A stretch of 64,000 bases of DNA from Haloferula sp. BvORR071 (GTDB lineage: Bacteria > Verrucomicrobiota > Verrucomicrobiia > Verrucomicrobiales > Akkermansiaceae), in NCBI RefSeq assembly GCF_000739615.1, contig NZ_BATP01000059.1:1-64000 (forward strand), in the 5' to 3' direction. The position numbers and the translations under genes are program-made. The notes under the pieces are model-generated. The model was given only the letters and a program-made list of their open reading frames with translations, made no database searches and was not told the origin of the DNA. Numbering within the stretch: position 1 is the first letter of the stretch; every line of letters begins with the position of its first letter. Shown one piece after another: positions 53,959 through 61,731 of this stretch.

Positions 53959-54002
53959 ACCTCACTCGTCGCCCGCTCCGACCTCACTCGTCGCCCGCTC
54001 CG
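53959..54002. repeat. 22-bp tandem duplication at the 3' end of the anti-sigma-like gene
   Basis: The 22-bp unit ACCTCACTCGTCGCCCGCTC plus CG occurs at 53959-53980 and 53981-54002, identical. The second copy encodes the last residues and stop of the minus-strand gene ending at 53984, so the stop region itself is duplicated downstream. Confidence 0.8.
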
Positions 54003-54379
54003 CCAAACGGCAAGCAATCGATCAAGAACCGGCCAGCCCGCCGTGCGTCGCGCCCCAAGGCTACCGTCTCCTGCTTCAGTGGATTCTCCTCTTCCAGCAA
54101 CTTCGCAGGCGAGGCTTCCTTCTTGATCTCAACCGGAGCCTGAGTCGTCACCTTCTGCACCTTGCCACTTGGCTTCGGCAGCGAGACCAAGACACCGAGC
54201 ACCACTGCGGCAAAGGCTGGGGGCAGCACCAACCAAGGCCAAACCCGCGCTGGCTTGCGATGTTGCCGGCGATCCAGCTCACGCAGGATGCGTGTCTCTA
54301 GGCCGGGCGATGGCATCGGCTCCGGCTGCTTGCTGCGTAGCAGCGCTGCGATCTGGGGATGTGGGTCCTCGGATTTCAT
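53984..54379 (-). CDS. One-TM protein, candidate anti-sigma factor
   Basis: This encodes 131 aa. The cytoplasmic N-terminal part (IAALLRSKQPEPMPSPGLETRILRELDRRQ) is followed by a TM helix PWLVLPPAFAAVVLGVLVSL (~48-67) and a short periplasmic tail rich in Lys/Glu. It starts 15 bp after the stop of the ECF sigma gene, the usual order for a sigma/anti-sigma pair. No zinc-binding anti-sigma motif is present, so the function rests on topology and position. Confidence 0.65.
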   Translation of the reverse strand: MKSEDPHPQIAALLRSKQPEPMPSPGLETRILRELDRRQHRKPARVWPWLVLPPAFAAVVLGVLVSLPKPSGKVQKVTTQAPVEIKKEASPAKLLEEENPLKQETVALGRDARRAGRFLIDCLPFGGAGDE

Positions 54380-54394
54380 GGCAATCGGAATAGA

Positions 54395-54964
54395 TTAGGG
54401 CGGAGTCCCTTGGACTTGGGGCAGAGGTGGTGGCTGTTCGATGCGTTCGGAGCCGCGGAAGCGCTCCGCCAAGGTTTGGCGCGCGCGGTGCAGCATCACC
54501 TTCACCGCACCCTCGCGTTTGCCAAGGATGGTGGCGACTTGTTTTAGCGGCAGCTCCTCGCAGTAGTGGAGCCATAGCGCGCTATAGGTTTCCGGACTTA
54601 GGTCCTTGCGGGCCAGATCCCACAGTCGCAGCGCGGCGTGGGTGGGTTCCGCGGCGGAGGTGTCGGGAAGTTCGGGAGGGAGTGGCTTCAGCCGACGCAA
54701 GGCCGCAATCGATTGCCGCCGTGCCAAGGTGAAGAGCCAGGGGAGGAGCGGCTGGTTCAGGTCGTAGCGGTGGAACTTGTCCCAAGCCCGCATGAAGGTC
54801 TCTTGGGTGAGGTCCTCCGCATCCTGCCGGTGCTTCGTCAGCGCCAGCAGGAAGGCGAAGACCCTGGCGTGATAGCGCCGCACCAGGATGCCGAATGCCG
54901 CCGAGGAGCCGCCCCGCGCCAGGCGGGCGAGCGTGCAATCATCGGGGCATTCGGTGGTATCCAA
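54395..54964 (-). CDS. ECF-family RNA polymerase sigma factor
   Basis: This encodes 189 aa, the typical ECF size. Region 2: AFGILVRRYHARVFAFLLALTKHRQDAEDLTQETFMRAWDKFHRYD, then LPWLFTLARRQSIAALRR. Region 4: LWLHYCEELPLKQVATILGKREGAVKVMLHRARQTLAERF, a clear helix-turn-helix for the -35 element. It is followed by its likely anti-sigma gene. The regulon is unknown; the secreted protein gene upstream (55108) lies on the same strand. Confidence 0.95.
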   Translation of the reverse strand: MDTTECPDDCTLARLARGGSSAAFGILVRRYHARVFAFLLALTKHRQDAEDLTQETFMRAWDKFHRYDLNQPLLPWLFTLARRQSIAALRRLKPLPPELPDTSAAEPTHAALRLWDLARKDLSPETYSALWLHYCEELPLKQVATILGKREGAVKVMLHRARQTLAERFRGSERIEQPPPLPQVQGTPP

Positions 54965-55107
54965 GGCGGGAAGAATTACGAATGACTAAGCACTAATTCT
55001 CAAAGCAGTCAGCGAGGAAGAACGGGAGGGGAGAGATGAGCGTGAGGGACGCAGTCGGGGGCTTGTGTGGATCTGCGTTCATCCCGTTCATCTGGAGTGG
55101 GAGGAAA

Positions 55108-55995
55108 TCACTTCTTCTCGTCTGCCACCTTCTTCAGTAGCCCGAGCCACTCGCCGACCGGCAGGCTCAGTGCGATGGCGGTGCCGGGCTTACCCGGGTT
55201 GGCGGAGATCTTGCAGTCCAGATCGAGGCCCTGGAGCTTCGGGTCGGCGACTTCGGCGAAGGCGACCACGCCATCGAGCATCCGGCGCATGCGATCGGCG
55301 CTCTTGGCATCCGGGGCTTCCGCTCCGGCGCGCACGCTGAAGCGGCCGCTTTGCTCGGAGACCGCGAAGCGCAGGGTGCTGGCCATCTTCAGCAGACGGG
55401 CCGCATCCGGCGGCATATCGATGCCGGTGAGGTGCGCGCTGGCGGAGACCAGCGGCTTGGCACCATCGGCGGCGAAGAAGGGATCCGCGGCCGTTTCGCC
55501 GCCGCCATTCTTCAGAGTGCCCAGCGCGAGTCGGAGCAAGTCCTCCTGGCGGCTGAAGACCAGCAGGTCATCCTTGGCGAAGGCGGCGTACTGCTTCACC
55601 CCCTTGTCCTTCCAGGAGTGCACGGTGGTGCCGTCCTGATCACCGGCGGAGTATTCGTCCGCGCCCTTCACCACGTCTTCCATGTGCCCGCGGTCGAAGT
55701 CGCCTTGGATCAGTGCCACCGCGTGCTCCGGCTTGCCGTCGCCGTAGAGGGTTACGTCGTGGAGATCGGTCATCGGATGCACGGAAAACATCCGCTTGAA
55801 GGCGCGGAATTGGTCGCCGTGCTTGGCCTCGATCTCGGCGAAGACGGCCTTGCCGGTGTCGCTTTCGCGCATCGCGTCCAGATCGGCGTGCAGCAGCCAT
55901 TGGGCGCTGGCGGGGATCTCGGCAGGGACCAGTTCTCCGGCGCGGAGGGGCGTGGCGAGGCCGAGGGCGAGGAGGCAGAGGACGGTGTTTCTCAT
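55108..55995 (-). CDS. Secreted protein of unknown function
   Basis: This encodes 295 aa, with signal peptide MRNTVLCLLALGLATPLRA. The mature chain begins IPASAQWLLHADLDAMRESDTGKAVFAEIEAKHG. It has alternating strands and helices through YGDGKPEHAVALIQGDFDRG and FAKDDLLVFSRQEDLLRLALG. This recalls DUF3352-like exported proteins, but I am not sure. It is upstream of the sigma gene by 143 bp, so it is not clearly co-transcribed. Confidence 0.7.
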   Translation of the reverse strand: MRNTVLCLLALGLATPLRAGELVPAEIPASAQWLLHADLDAMRESDTGKAVFAEIEAKHGDQFRAFKRMFSVHPMTDLHDVTLYGDGKPEHAVALIQGDFDRGHMEDVVKGADEYSAGDQDGTTVHSWKDKGVKQYAAFAKDDLLVFSRQEDLLRLALGTLKNGGGETAADPFFAADGAKPLVSASAHLTGIDMPPDAARLLKMASTLRFAVSEQSGRFSVRAGAEAPDAKSADRMRRMLDGVVAFAEVADPKLQGLDLDCKISANPGKPGTAIALSLPVGEWLGLLKKVADEKK

Positions 55996-56120
55996 GGGGA
56001 TATCGGGGATGTCTGACGGGGGTACGCTGGGCCGAAGGGAGAAGGTTACAGCGATTTTTGAAATCGTGGTGTCTCAATGGATTCTTGCCGTCGCCCGCCT
56101 GAGCCGCTGTGAGTGCGAGG

Positions 56121-58130
56121 ATGCTGTTCCTCCGCACCCTGCTTTTCGCCCTCCTGGCGATGGCGTCCGCCATGGCGGAGGAAGTCCTGACGACGGCTGC
56201 GGCAGTCCGCGCCCTTACCCCGGATCAAGCCGCAGCCAGCCTGCCGGTGAAGATCAGTGGTGTGATCATCTTCGCGAATGAGCAGGCCATTACGCTCTTC
56301 TTGCATGATTGCAAGGACGGCATCTTCGTGGAGGAACCACTGGCTGGTGCGGACAACTGGCCCCGCACCGGCGACCGCGTGGAGATCAGCGGTGTCACCG
56401 GCAAGGGCCTCTTCGCTCCCGTGCTCCGCGGCATCGATGGCAAGCCACCTGAGATCCGCGTGCTCGGTCACGACGCCCTGCCGCCGGCTCGGCCGATCGA
56501 CGCCACCGAACTCGCCCGCCCGGAGCTCGATTGCGACTGGATCACCGTCGAGGCCCGGGTCCGGGAGGTCTTCGTGACTGACGGCGACATCGTCTTCGAG
56601 TGTCAGGCCGGGACCTGCGACTTCCACGTCCTGTTAGAAGGGCCGCTCCCCCCGGAGTCGGTTCCTTGGGGCCTCGCCGAGAGCCGGGTGAAGATCCGCG
56701 GCGTGGCGGCCACCATCTTCAACGGTGCCCGCCAGATGACCCGCCGTTTCATCCGCGTCAATCAGCTCGAGGACGTCCAGCCGCTTGATCCGGCTCCGCC
56801 GCGTGGGGAACCGCCCTTGGTGCGGGCGGACGAACTCTTCCGCCTTAGCGGTGCCGACGGCGGGGATTTGGTTCGGGTCCAAGGCACTGTGACTCTGGAG
56901 ATTCCAGGGCGCGGGCTCTTCCTCCGCACGGATGGTGGCGGGCTCTGGGTGCAGACCGCACAGCCGGTCAAGGCCAAGCCAGGCTCGCGGGTGGAGGTGC
57001 TGGGCTGGCCGCGGGTCGGTGCCATGAGGCCGATCTTGCACGCCCGCGCTGCGAAGCTATTGGGAGAAGGGGAGTCGCCCGCCCCCTTGGCCATGCAGGC
57101 CCTGCAAGTCCTGCACGCGAAGCACGAGTCGGAACTGGTTTCGATCGAAGCCGAGCTGCTCGACGTTTTCCGCGGCGAAGATGGAACCACTGTTGAACTG
57201 CGGGATCCTGACATGATTTTCCGGGGTCTGCTGGACGAGCATGATGGCAGCCTGCCTGACTTCGTTCCTGGCTCGCGCATCCGCGTCACGGGCATCGCGC
57301 AGATCACCTCCGCCGGCGCCTTCGCGCCTTTGCAGGAGGAGGACAAGCTGCTCCTCCGCTTGCGCTCGCCCAGCGATATCGAGGTGCTCTCGCTTCCGCC
57401 TTGGTGGACCACGCGCCGGGTAGTGATGGCGGCGGCGGCGATCATTGCCGCCATGCTCGGCATCGCAGCCTTGGTCCGCAACAAGCGGAAGCGCGAACAG
57501 GACACCCAGCGCCGCGAGTTCGAGGCCGTGCTCGCGGAGCGCGGCCGCTTCGCCCGCGAGATCCATGACTCGCTCGCGCAGGGACTCACCTCGATCTCGC
57601 TCCAGCTCGAGTGCGTCCGGGATGACATTCCCGCCGATGCCGCGCAGGCGCGCACCCACCTCGAAACCGCCCGTGGTCTCGTCCGCGACAGCCTGCGTGA
57701 GGCCCGCCGCACCGTCTGGAACTTGCGCCCGCTCGCCTTGGGTGAGGCCGATCTCGCCACCGCCCTCCAGCGCTTCGCCCACGATCTCACCCGCGATGGC
57801 AAGATGATCTGCAGCCAGGAGATTGAAGGCACGCCCCGGCCTCTGCCAGCGGATCACGAGAACGCCCTGCTGCGGATCGGCCAGGAGGCGCTTACCAATG
57901 CCACCCGCCACGCCACCGCGAACAAAGTCGTCGTCCGCCTGCGCTTCGGCACCGATTGGGTTACCCTGACGGTGATCGATGATGGCCGCGGCTTCGATGT
58001 CGCCGAACGCGTTGGGACCGGCTATGGCCTTACCGGCATGCACGAGCGCGTGGCCGCGCTCGGTGGCAGCCTTTCCATCGACAGCCGGCCCGGCCACGGG
58101 ACCGAAGTATCCGCCACCTTGCCCACCTGA
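56121..58130 (+). CDS. NarX-type sensor histidine kinase with multiple OB-like sensor modules
   Basis: This encodes 669 aa from the ATG at 56121; a GTG at 56109 is also possible. A signal peptide is followed by about 400 periplasmic residues made of repeated OB-fold-like beta units: VKISGVIIFANEQAITLFLHDCKDGIFVEE, VRVQGTVTLEIPGRGLFLRTDGGGLWVQT and VSIEAELLDVFRGEDGTTVELRD. There is one TM helix (VVMAAAAIIAAMLGIAALV). The HisKA_3 box has H482 in REIHDSLAQGLTSISLQLE. HATPase_c has GQEALTNATRHA, DDGRGFD and GYGLTGMHERVAALGG. Partner regulator 11 bp downstream. Confidence 0.92.
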   Translation: MLFLRTLLFALLAMASAMAEEVLTTAAAVRALTPDQAAASLPVKISGVIIFANEQAITLFLHDCKDGIFVEEPLAGADNWPRTGDRVEISGVTGKGLFAPVLRGIDGKPPEIRVLGHDALPPARPIDATELARPELDCDWITVEARVREVFVTDGDIVFECQAGTCDFHVLLEGPLPPESVPWGLAESRVKIRGVAATIFNGARQMTRRFIRVNQLEDVQPLDPAPPRGEPPLVRADELFRLSGADGGDLVRVQGTVTLEIPGRGLFLRTDGGGLWVQTAQPVKAKPGSRVEVLGWPRVGAMRPILHARAAKLLGEGESPAPLAMQALQVLHAKHESELVSIEAELLDVFRGEDGTTVELRDPDMIFRGLLDEHDGSLPDFVPGSRIRVTGIAQITSAGAFAPLQEEDKLLLRLRSPSDIEVLSLPPWWTTRRVVMAAAAIIAAMLGIAALVRNKRKREQDTQRREFEAVLAERGRFAREIHDSLAQGLTSISLQLECVRDDIPADAAQARTHLETARGLVRDSLREARRTVWNLRPLALGEADLATALQRFAHDLTRDGKMICSQEIEGTPRPLPADHENALLRIGQEALTNATRHATANKVVVRLRFGTDWVTLTVIDDGRGFDVAERVGTGYGLTGMHERVAALGGSLSIDSRPGHGTEVSATLPT

Positions 58131-58141
58131 TCTGATCTAAC

Positions 58142-58759
58142 ATGAGCCACGCCATCCGCATCCTCCTGGCCGATGATCATCCGCCCCTGCGCGCCGGCCT
58201 CGCCGCGATTCTCAACAGCCAGCCCGACCTTGAGGTCGTCGCGGAAGCCGGTAGCGGCCGTGAGGTCATGACCTCGACCGAAGCGGCTGACGTGTATGTC
58301 CTGGACCTCCGCATGCCGGATGGCGATGGCATCCAAACCATCAAGGACCTCATCGCCCGCGATCCCGCCGCGAAGATCATGGTCCTCACCACCTACGACA
58401 ACGAGGAGGACATCTTCCGCGCCCTCGAAGCCGGTGCCCGCGGCTACCTGCTCAAGGACACCACCCGCGAGGAGATCATCACCGCCGTCCGCCAGATCCA
58501 CGGCGGCGAGCGTTACCTCCCGCAAGCCGTCGCCGCGCGCCTCGCCGACCGCCTGATCCGCCCCAGCCTGACGCCCCGCGAACTCGACGTCCTCCGTCTC
58601 GTCTCCCGCGGCCGCACCAACAAGGAAATGGCCTCCGCCATGTTCATCTCCGAGGAGACCGTGAAGACCCATATGAAATCGCTCTTCCAGAAACTCGGCG
58701 TTCACGACCGCGCCGAAGCGGTCTCGGTCTCCTTGCAGCGCGGCTTGATCCGCTTGTGA
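58142..58759 (+). CDS. NarL/LuxR-family response regulator
   Basis: This encodes 205 aa. The receiver has D11/D12 (LLADDHPPLR), phospho-acceptor D55 (VYVLDLRMPDGDG) and Lys in GYLLKDTTREE. The output domain is a LuxR helix-turn-helix: LTPRELDVLRLVSRGRTNKEMASAMFISEETVKTHMKSLFQKLGVHDRAEAV. It is co-transcribed with the kinase at 56121. Confidence 0.95.
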   Translation: MSHAIRILLADDHPPLRAGLAAILNSQPDLEVVAEAGSGREVMTSTEAADVYVLDLRMPDGDGIQTIKDLIARDPAAKIMVLTTYDNEEDIFRALEAGARGYLLKDTTREEIITAVRQIHGGERYLPQAVAARLADRLIRPSLTPRELDVLRLVSRGRTNKEMASAMFISEETVKTHMKSLFQKLGVHDRAEAVSVSLQRGLIRL

Positions 58760-59146
58760 ATCCTCTCCGTCCCAACGGGACGGCTCATACCAGCTAGGCA
58801 CGAAGTGCCGGGAAAGGCGGGGCAACGGATCGCGTCCTGTAGGGACGCCTCATGCGGCTGGCGGCCATCTGTTCCCGGCGGTTGAGTGGACGGTCATCTC
58901 AATGCGCTCCCTTCTTCGGTGTCAGTCCGCTCGATCCGGCACTTGCCATGCGTGAGCGCATCGTCGTCGCGGTAGAGCGCATCGTAGCGCCATTCGGGAC
59001 TAGCTCCCATGACCATTGCACTAAAGTTTAATACCCAGGGGTGCAACGGAGCGCTAGATAAGTTCGCTTGAAGAGGCGAAGGGAGTCACCCACGAAGCCG
59101 TTGTTTCGATTGTGAACGCGTTGACACCCCCAAAAATTCACCGCCC
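58760..59146. other. 387-bp gene-free region with REP-like palindromes and a gene fragment
   Basis: Three palindromes lie in 58767-58848: CCGTCCC-AAC-GGGACGG (58767-58783), GGCAC-GAA-GTGCC (58797-58809) and GCGTCC-TGTAG-GGACGC (58832-58848). They resemble extragenic REP units. They are followed by the pseudogene fragment at 58894. From 58993 to 59146 I see only the promoter region of the dehydrogenase at 59147. Confidence 0.55.
58894..58992 (-). pseudogene. C-terminal fragment related to the small protein at 63563
   Basis: Read on the minus strand, this encodes WRYDALYRDDDALTHGKC and then a drifted tail to a stop at 58894. The intact gene at 63563 reads WHYDALCRDDNALTHGKC at the same place. 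Nucleotide identity to 63570-63660 is high by eye. The upstream part of the gene is missing, so it is a partial duplicate or decayed paralogue. Confidence 0.7.
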
Positions 59147-60148
59147 ATGATTCTGACCACCGTCTTCGACACCAAGCCCTACGACCGCGATCAACTCCAG
59201 CGTGCCTCCGCCGGACTCGATATCGAGTGGCGCTTCATGGATTGCCGCCTGTCCGCGGAGACTGCTGCGGCGGCGCATGGCTCCAATGCCGTCTGCACCT
59301 TCGTGAACGACCGCCCGGACCGGCCCTGCCTCGAAGCACTCGCCAAGCTAGGCGTGAAGCACGTTGCCCTCCGCTGCGCTGGCTTCAATAGCATTGACCT
59401 GCCCGCTGCGAAGGAACTCGGCTTCTCCGTCACGCGCGTCCCGGCCTACTCGCCTTATGCCGTCGCCGAGCACGCCGTCGCTCTGCTCCTCGCGCTCAAT
59501 CGCAAAATCCCGCGCGCAAACAACCGCGTCCATGACCTGAACTTTGCGCTCAACGGTCTCGTCGGCTTCGACCTACACGGCAAGACCGCCGGCATTCTCG
59601 GCACGGGGAAAATCGGCCGGATCGCCGCGCAGATCCTGCGTGGATTCGGGATGCGCGTGCTCGCCTTCGATCCTTTCCCATCACCCGAGTGGGCGCAGCA
59701 GTACCAGGTCGAATACACCGATCCCCGCACCATCGCAAGCGAGAGCGAAGTGATCTCGCTGCACACGCCCCTCACGCCGGAGACCCATCACATCATTCGT
59801 CGCGAAACGCTTGAACTGGTCAAGCCGGGCACGATCCTGATCAACGTCAGCCGCGGTGCCCTCATTGACACCAAGGCCCTGATCGAGGCGCTCAAATCCG
59901 GCCGCTTGGGCGGCGTGGCCCTTGATGTCTATGAGGAAGAGGAAGGCGTCTTCTTCGAGGACCTCTCCGGCCAGATCCTGCACGACGACGACCTTGCGCG
60001 GCTGCTCACCTTTCCCAACGTGCTCATCACCGCCCACCAGGCATTCCTGACTCAGGAGGCCCTCGCGGAAATTGCCCGCGTCACCACCGCCAATCTCACC
60101 GCCTACGCCAAAGGTCAGCCCTTCCTGCCAGAGACGGTGTTGAGCTAG
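59147..60148 (+). CDS. D-lactate dehydrogenase (2-hydroxyacid dehydrogenase family)
   Basis: This encodes 333 aa, the usual LdhA/DdlA length. The NAD-binding GTGKIGRIAAQILRGFGM fingerprint is in the middle. The catalytic Arg is in INVSRGALIDT, the Glu in DVYEEEEG-type context and the His in LITAHQAFLT. CAGFNSIDL and RVPAYSPYAVAEHAVALLL are conserved in fermentative D-LDHs, which reduce pyruvate to D-lactate with NADH. Pyruvate kinase follows 65 bp downstream, placing pyruvate formation and disposal in one unit. Confidence 0.93.
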   Translation: MILTTVFDTKPYDRDQLQRASAGLDIEWRFMDCRLSAETAAAAHGSNAVCTFVNDRPDRPCLEALAKLGVKHVALRCAGFNSIDLPAAKELGFSVTRVPAYSPYAVAEHAVALLLALNRKIPRANNRVHDLNFALNGLVGFDLHGKTAGILGTGKIGRIAAQILRGFGMRVLAFDPFPSPEWAQQYQVEYTDPRTIASESEVISLHTPLTPETHHIIRRETLELVKPGTILINVSRGALIDTKALIEALKSGRLGGVALDVYEEEEGVFFEDLSGQILHDDDLARLLTFPNVLITAHQAFLTQEALAEIARVTTANLTAYAKGQPFLPETVLS

Positions 60149-60213
60149 AACCTTTGGCGCAGCGAGAGACTCGGTCGTCTGGGTGCCCATCGGGACCCTG
60201 CCTTAATTCCCCA

Positions 60214-61650
60214 ATGAATTCCATGTTTCCCAGCCACAAGACCAAGATTGTCGCCACCATCGGCCCCGCCTCGGAATCGCCGGAGATGCTCCAACGGCTG
60301 ATTAGCGCGGGCCTGAATGTCGCGCGGCTCAATTTTTCGCACGGGGAGTTTTCGCACCACGGGGAGCTCATCCGGCGCATCCGCGACGCCGAGCGCGCGA
60401 CGGGCCGCCGCGTGGCGATCATGGCCGATCTGCCGGGGCCGAAGATGCGGCTCGGAAAGATCTCGCCGGAGCCGATCCAGCTCGTGGCGGGCGACCCCTT
60501 CACGCTCACGAATGAGGACATCGTCGGTGATACGCGGCGCGTCTCGATGAGCTTCGAGCCGCTCCCGCGCGTGGTGAAGCCGGGGAACCGGCTCTTTCTT
60601 AACGACGGTCTCGTGCAGCTCATCGTCACAAGCATCAACGGCAACGACGTGGAATGCACGGTTGCGGTCGGCGGTGAACTGCGTTCGCGGAAGGGGCTGA
60701 ATCTACCGGGCATTGACCTGGGCATCAGCGCGTTCACCGAGCACGACCGCGCCTGCCTGGAGTTCGCCCTCGGGGCAGGGGTGGATGCGGTAAGCCAGTC
60801 CTTTGTCGAGAGTGCGGCCGACATCGAGGCGGTCCGCGCCGCGGCTGCCCAATTCGGGCGTGTGCCGTTTATCATCGCGAAGATCGAGCGCTCCGACGCG
60901 CTTGAGCACTACGATGAGATCCTCGCGATTTCCGATGGCATCATGGTCGCTCGTGGCGATCTCGGCGTGGAAGTGCCAATCGAGGAAATCGCGCACACGC
61001 AAAAACAACTCATCGCGAAAGCAAACCTCGCTGGCAAACCGGTCATCACCGCGACGCAGATGCTCGAATCGATGATCACGAGCCGTCTGCCCACGCGCGC
61101 CGAGACGACGGACGTGGCGAATGCGATTCTTGATGGCACCGATTGCGTGATGCTCTCCGGCGAGTCCGCGATGGGCAAGTTTCCCGAGGAGGCGGTGACG
61201 ATGCTCGCGAAGATCGCCGCCTTTACCGAATCGCGCCGCCCGCGCGGGAGCCTCGCCGCCGAGCGGAAACTGGTGGAAGAACCGTCCGCAACGATCGGGG
61301 CTGACCGCATGGCTTCGGTGGTTGAGCACGCGCTCGAGACCGTGCCTTGTGAGGCCGTGCTTGCGCCCACTCGATCCGGCCACATGCCGCGGGCCCTCTC
61401 CCGTTGCAAGCCGTCCGCATGGATCGTAGCGCCGTGCAGCGATCCGGCCGTCTGCCAGGGGCTCGCGTTTTCCTATGGCGTGCATGCGGCTGATCTCGGC
61501 GAAGAACCGGATGACTGGCGCGACTACGCCGCCCGCTGCCTGCCCGAGCACGGCCTGATCGCCGACCGGGTGATGCTCGTCGCCGGACCCTCCCCGCGGA
61601 ATCCCAACGCCAGTCACCGGCTCGAGCTCATGCGCCTTGGTACACCCTGA
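60214..61650 (+). CDS. pyk: Pyruvate kinase
   Basis: This encodes 478 aa from MNSMFPSHKTKIVATIGPAS; a start at M4 is equally possible. It converts phosphoenolpyruvate and ADP to pyruvate and ATP. The blocks are LNFSHGEF, IMADLPGPKMRLG, DGLVQLIV, FVESAADIEAV, IAKIERSDALEHYDEIL, DGIMVARGDLGVE and the signature PVITATQMLESMI, followed by RAETTDVANAILDGTDCVMLSGESAMGKFPEEAV. The C-terminal allosteric domain is shortish. The N-terminal B domain is complete. Confidence 0.95.
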   Translation: MNSMFPSHKTKIVATIGPASESPEMLQRLISAGLNVARLNFSHGEFSHHGELIRRIRDAERATGRRVAIMADLPGPKMRLGKISPEPIQLVAGDPFTLTNEDIVGDTRRVSMSFEPLPRVVKPGNRLFLNDGLVQLIVTSINGNDVECTVAVGGELRSRKGLNLPGIDLGISAFTEHDRACLEFALGAGVDAVSQSFVESAADIEAVRAAAAQFGRVPFIIAKIERSDALEHYDEILAISDGIMVARGDLGVEVPIEEIAHTQKQLIAKANLAGKPVITATQMLESMITSRLPTRAETTDVANAILDGTDCVMLSGESAMGKFPEEAVTMLAKIAAFTESRRPRGSLAAERKLVEEPSATIGADRMASVVEHALETVPCEAVLAPTRSGHMPRALSRCKPSAWIVAPCSDPAVCQGLAFSYGVHAADLGEEPDDWRDYAARCLPEHGLIADRVMLVAGPSPRNPNASHRLELMRLGTP

Positions 61651-61731
61651 AGGCACAAGGGGCGAAACCGCCCATGTCGCGGCTCTCGATGGCGGCGGAA
61701 GATCTGGCGATTGAGGCTCCGCCATTCAACT

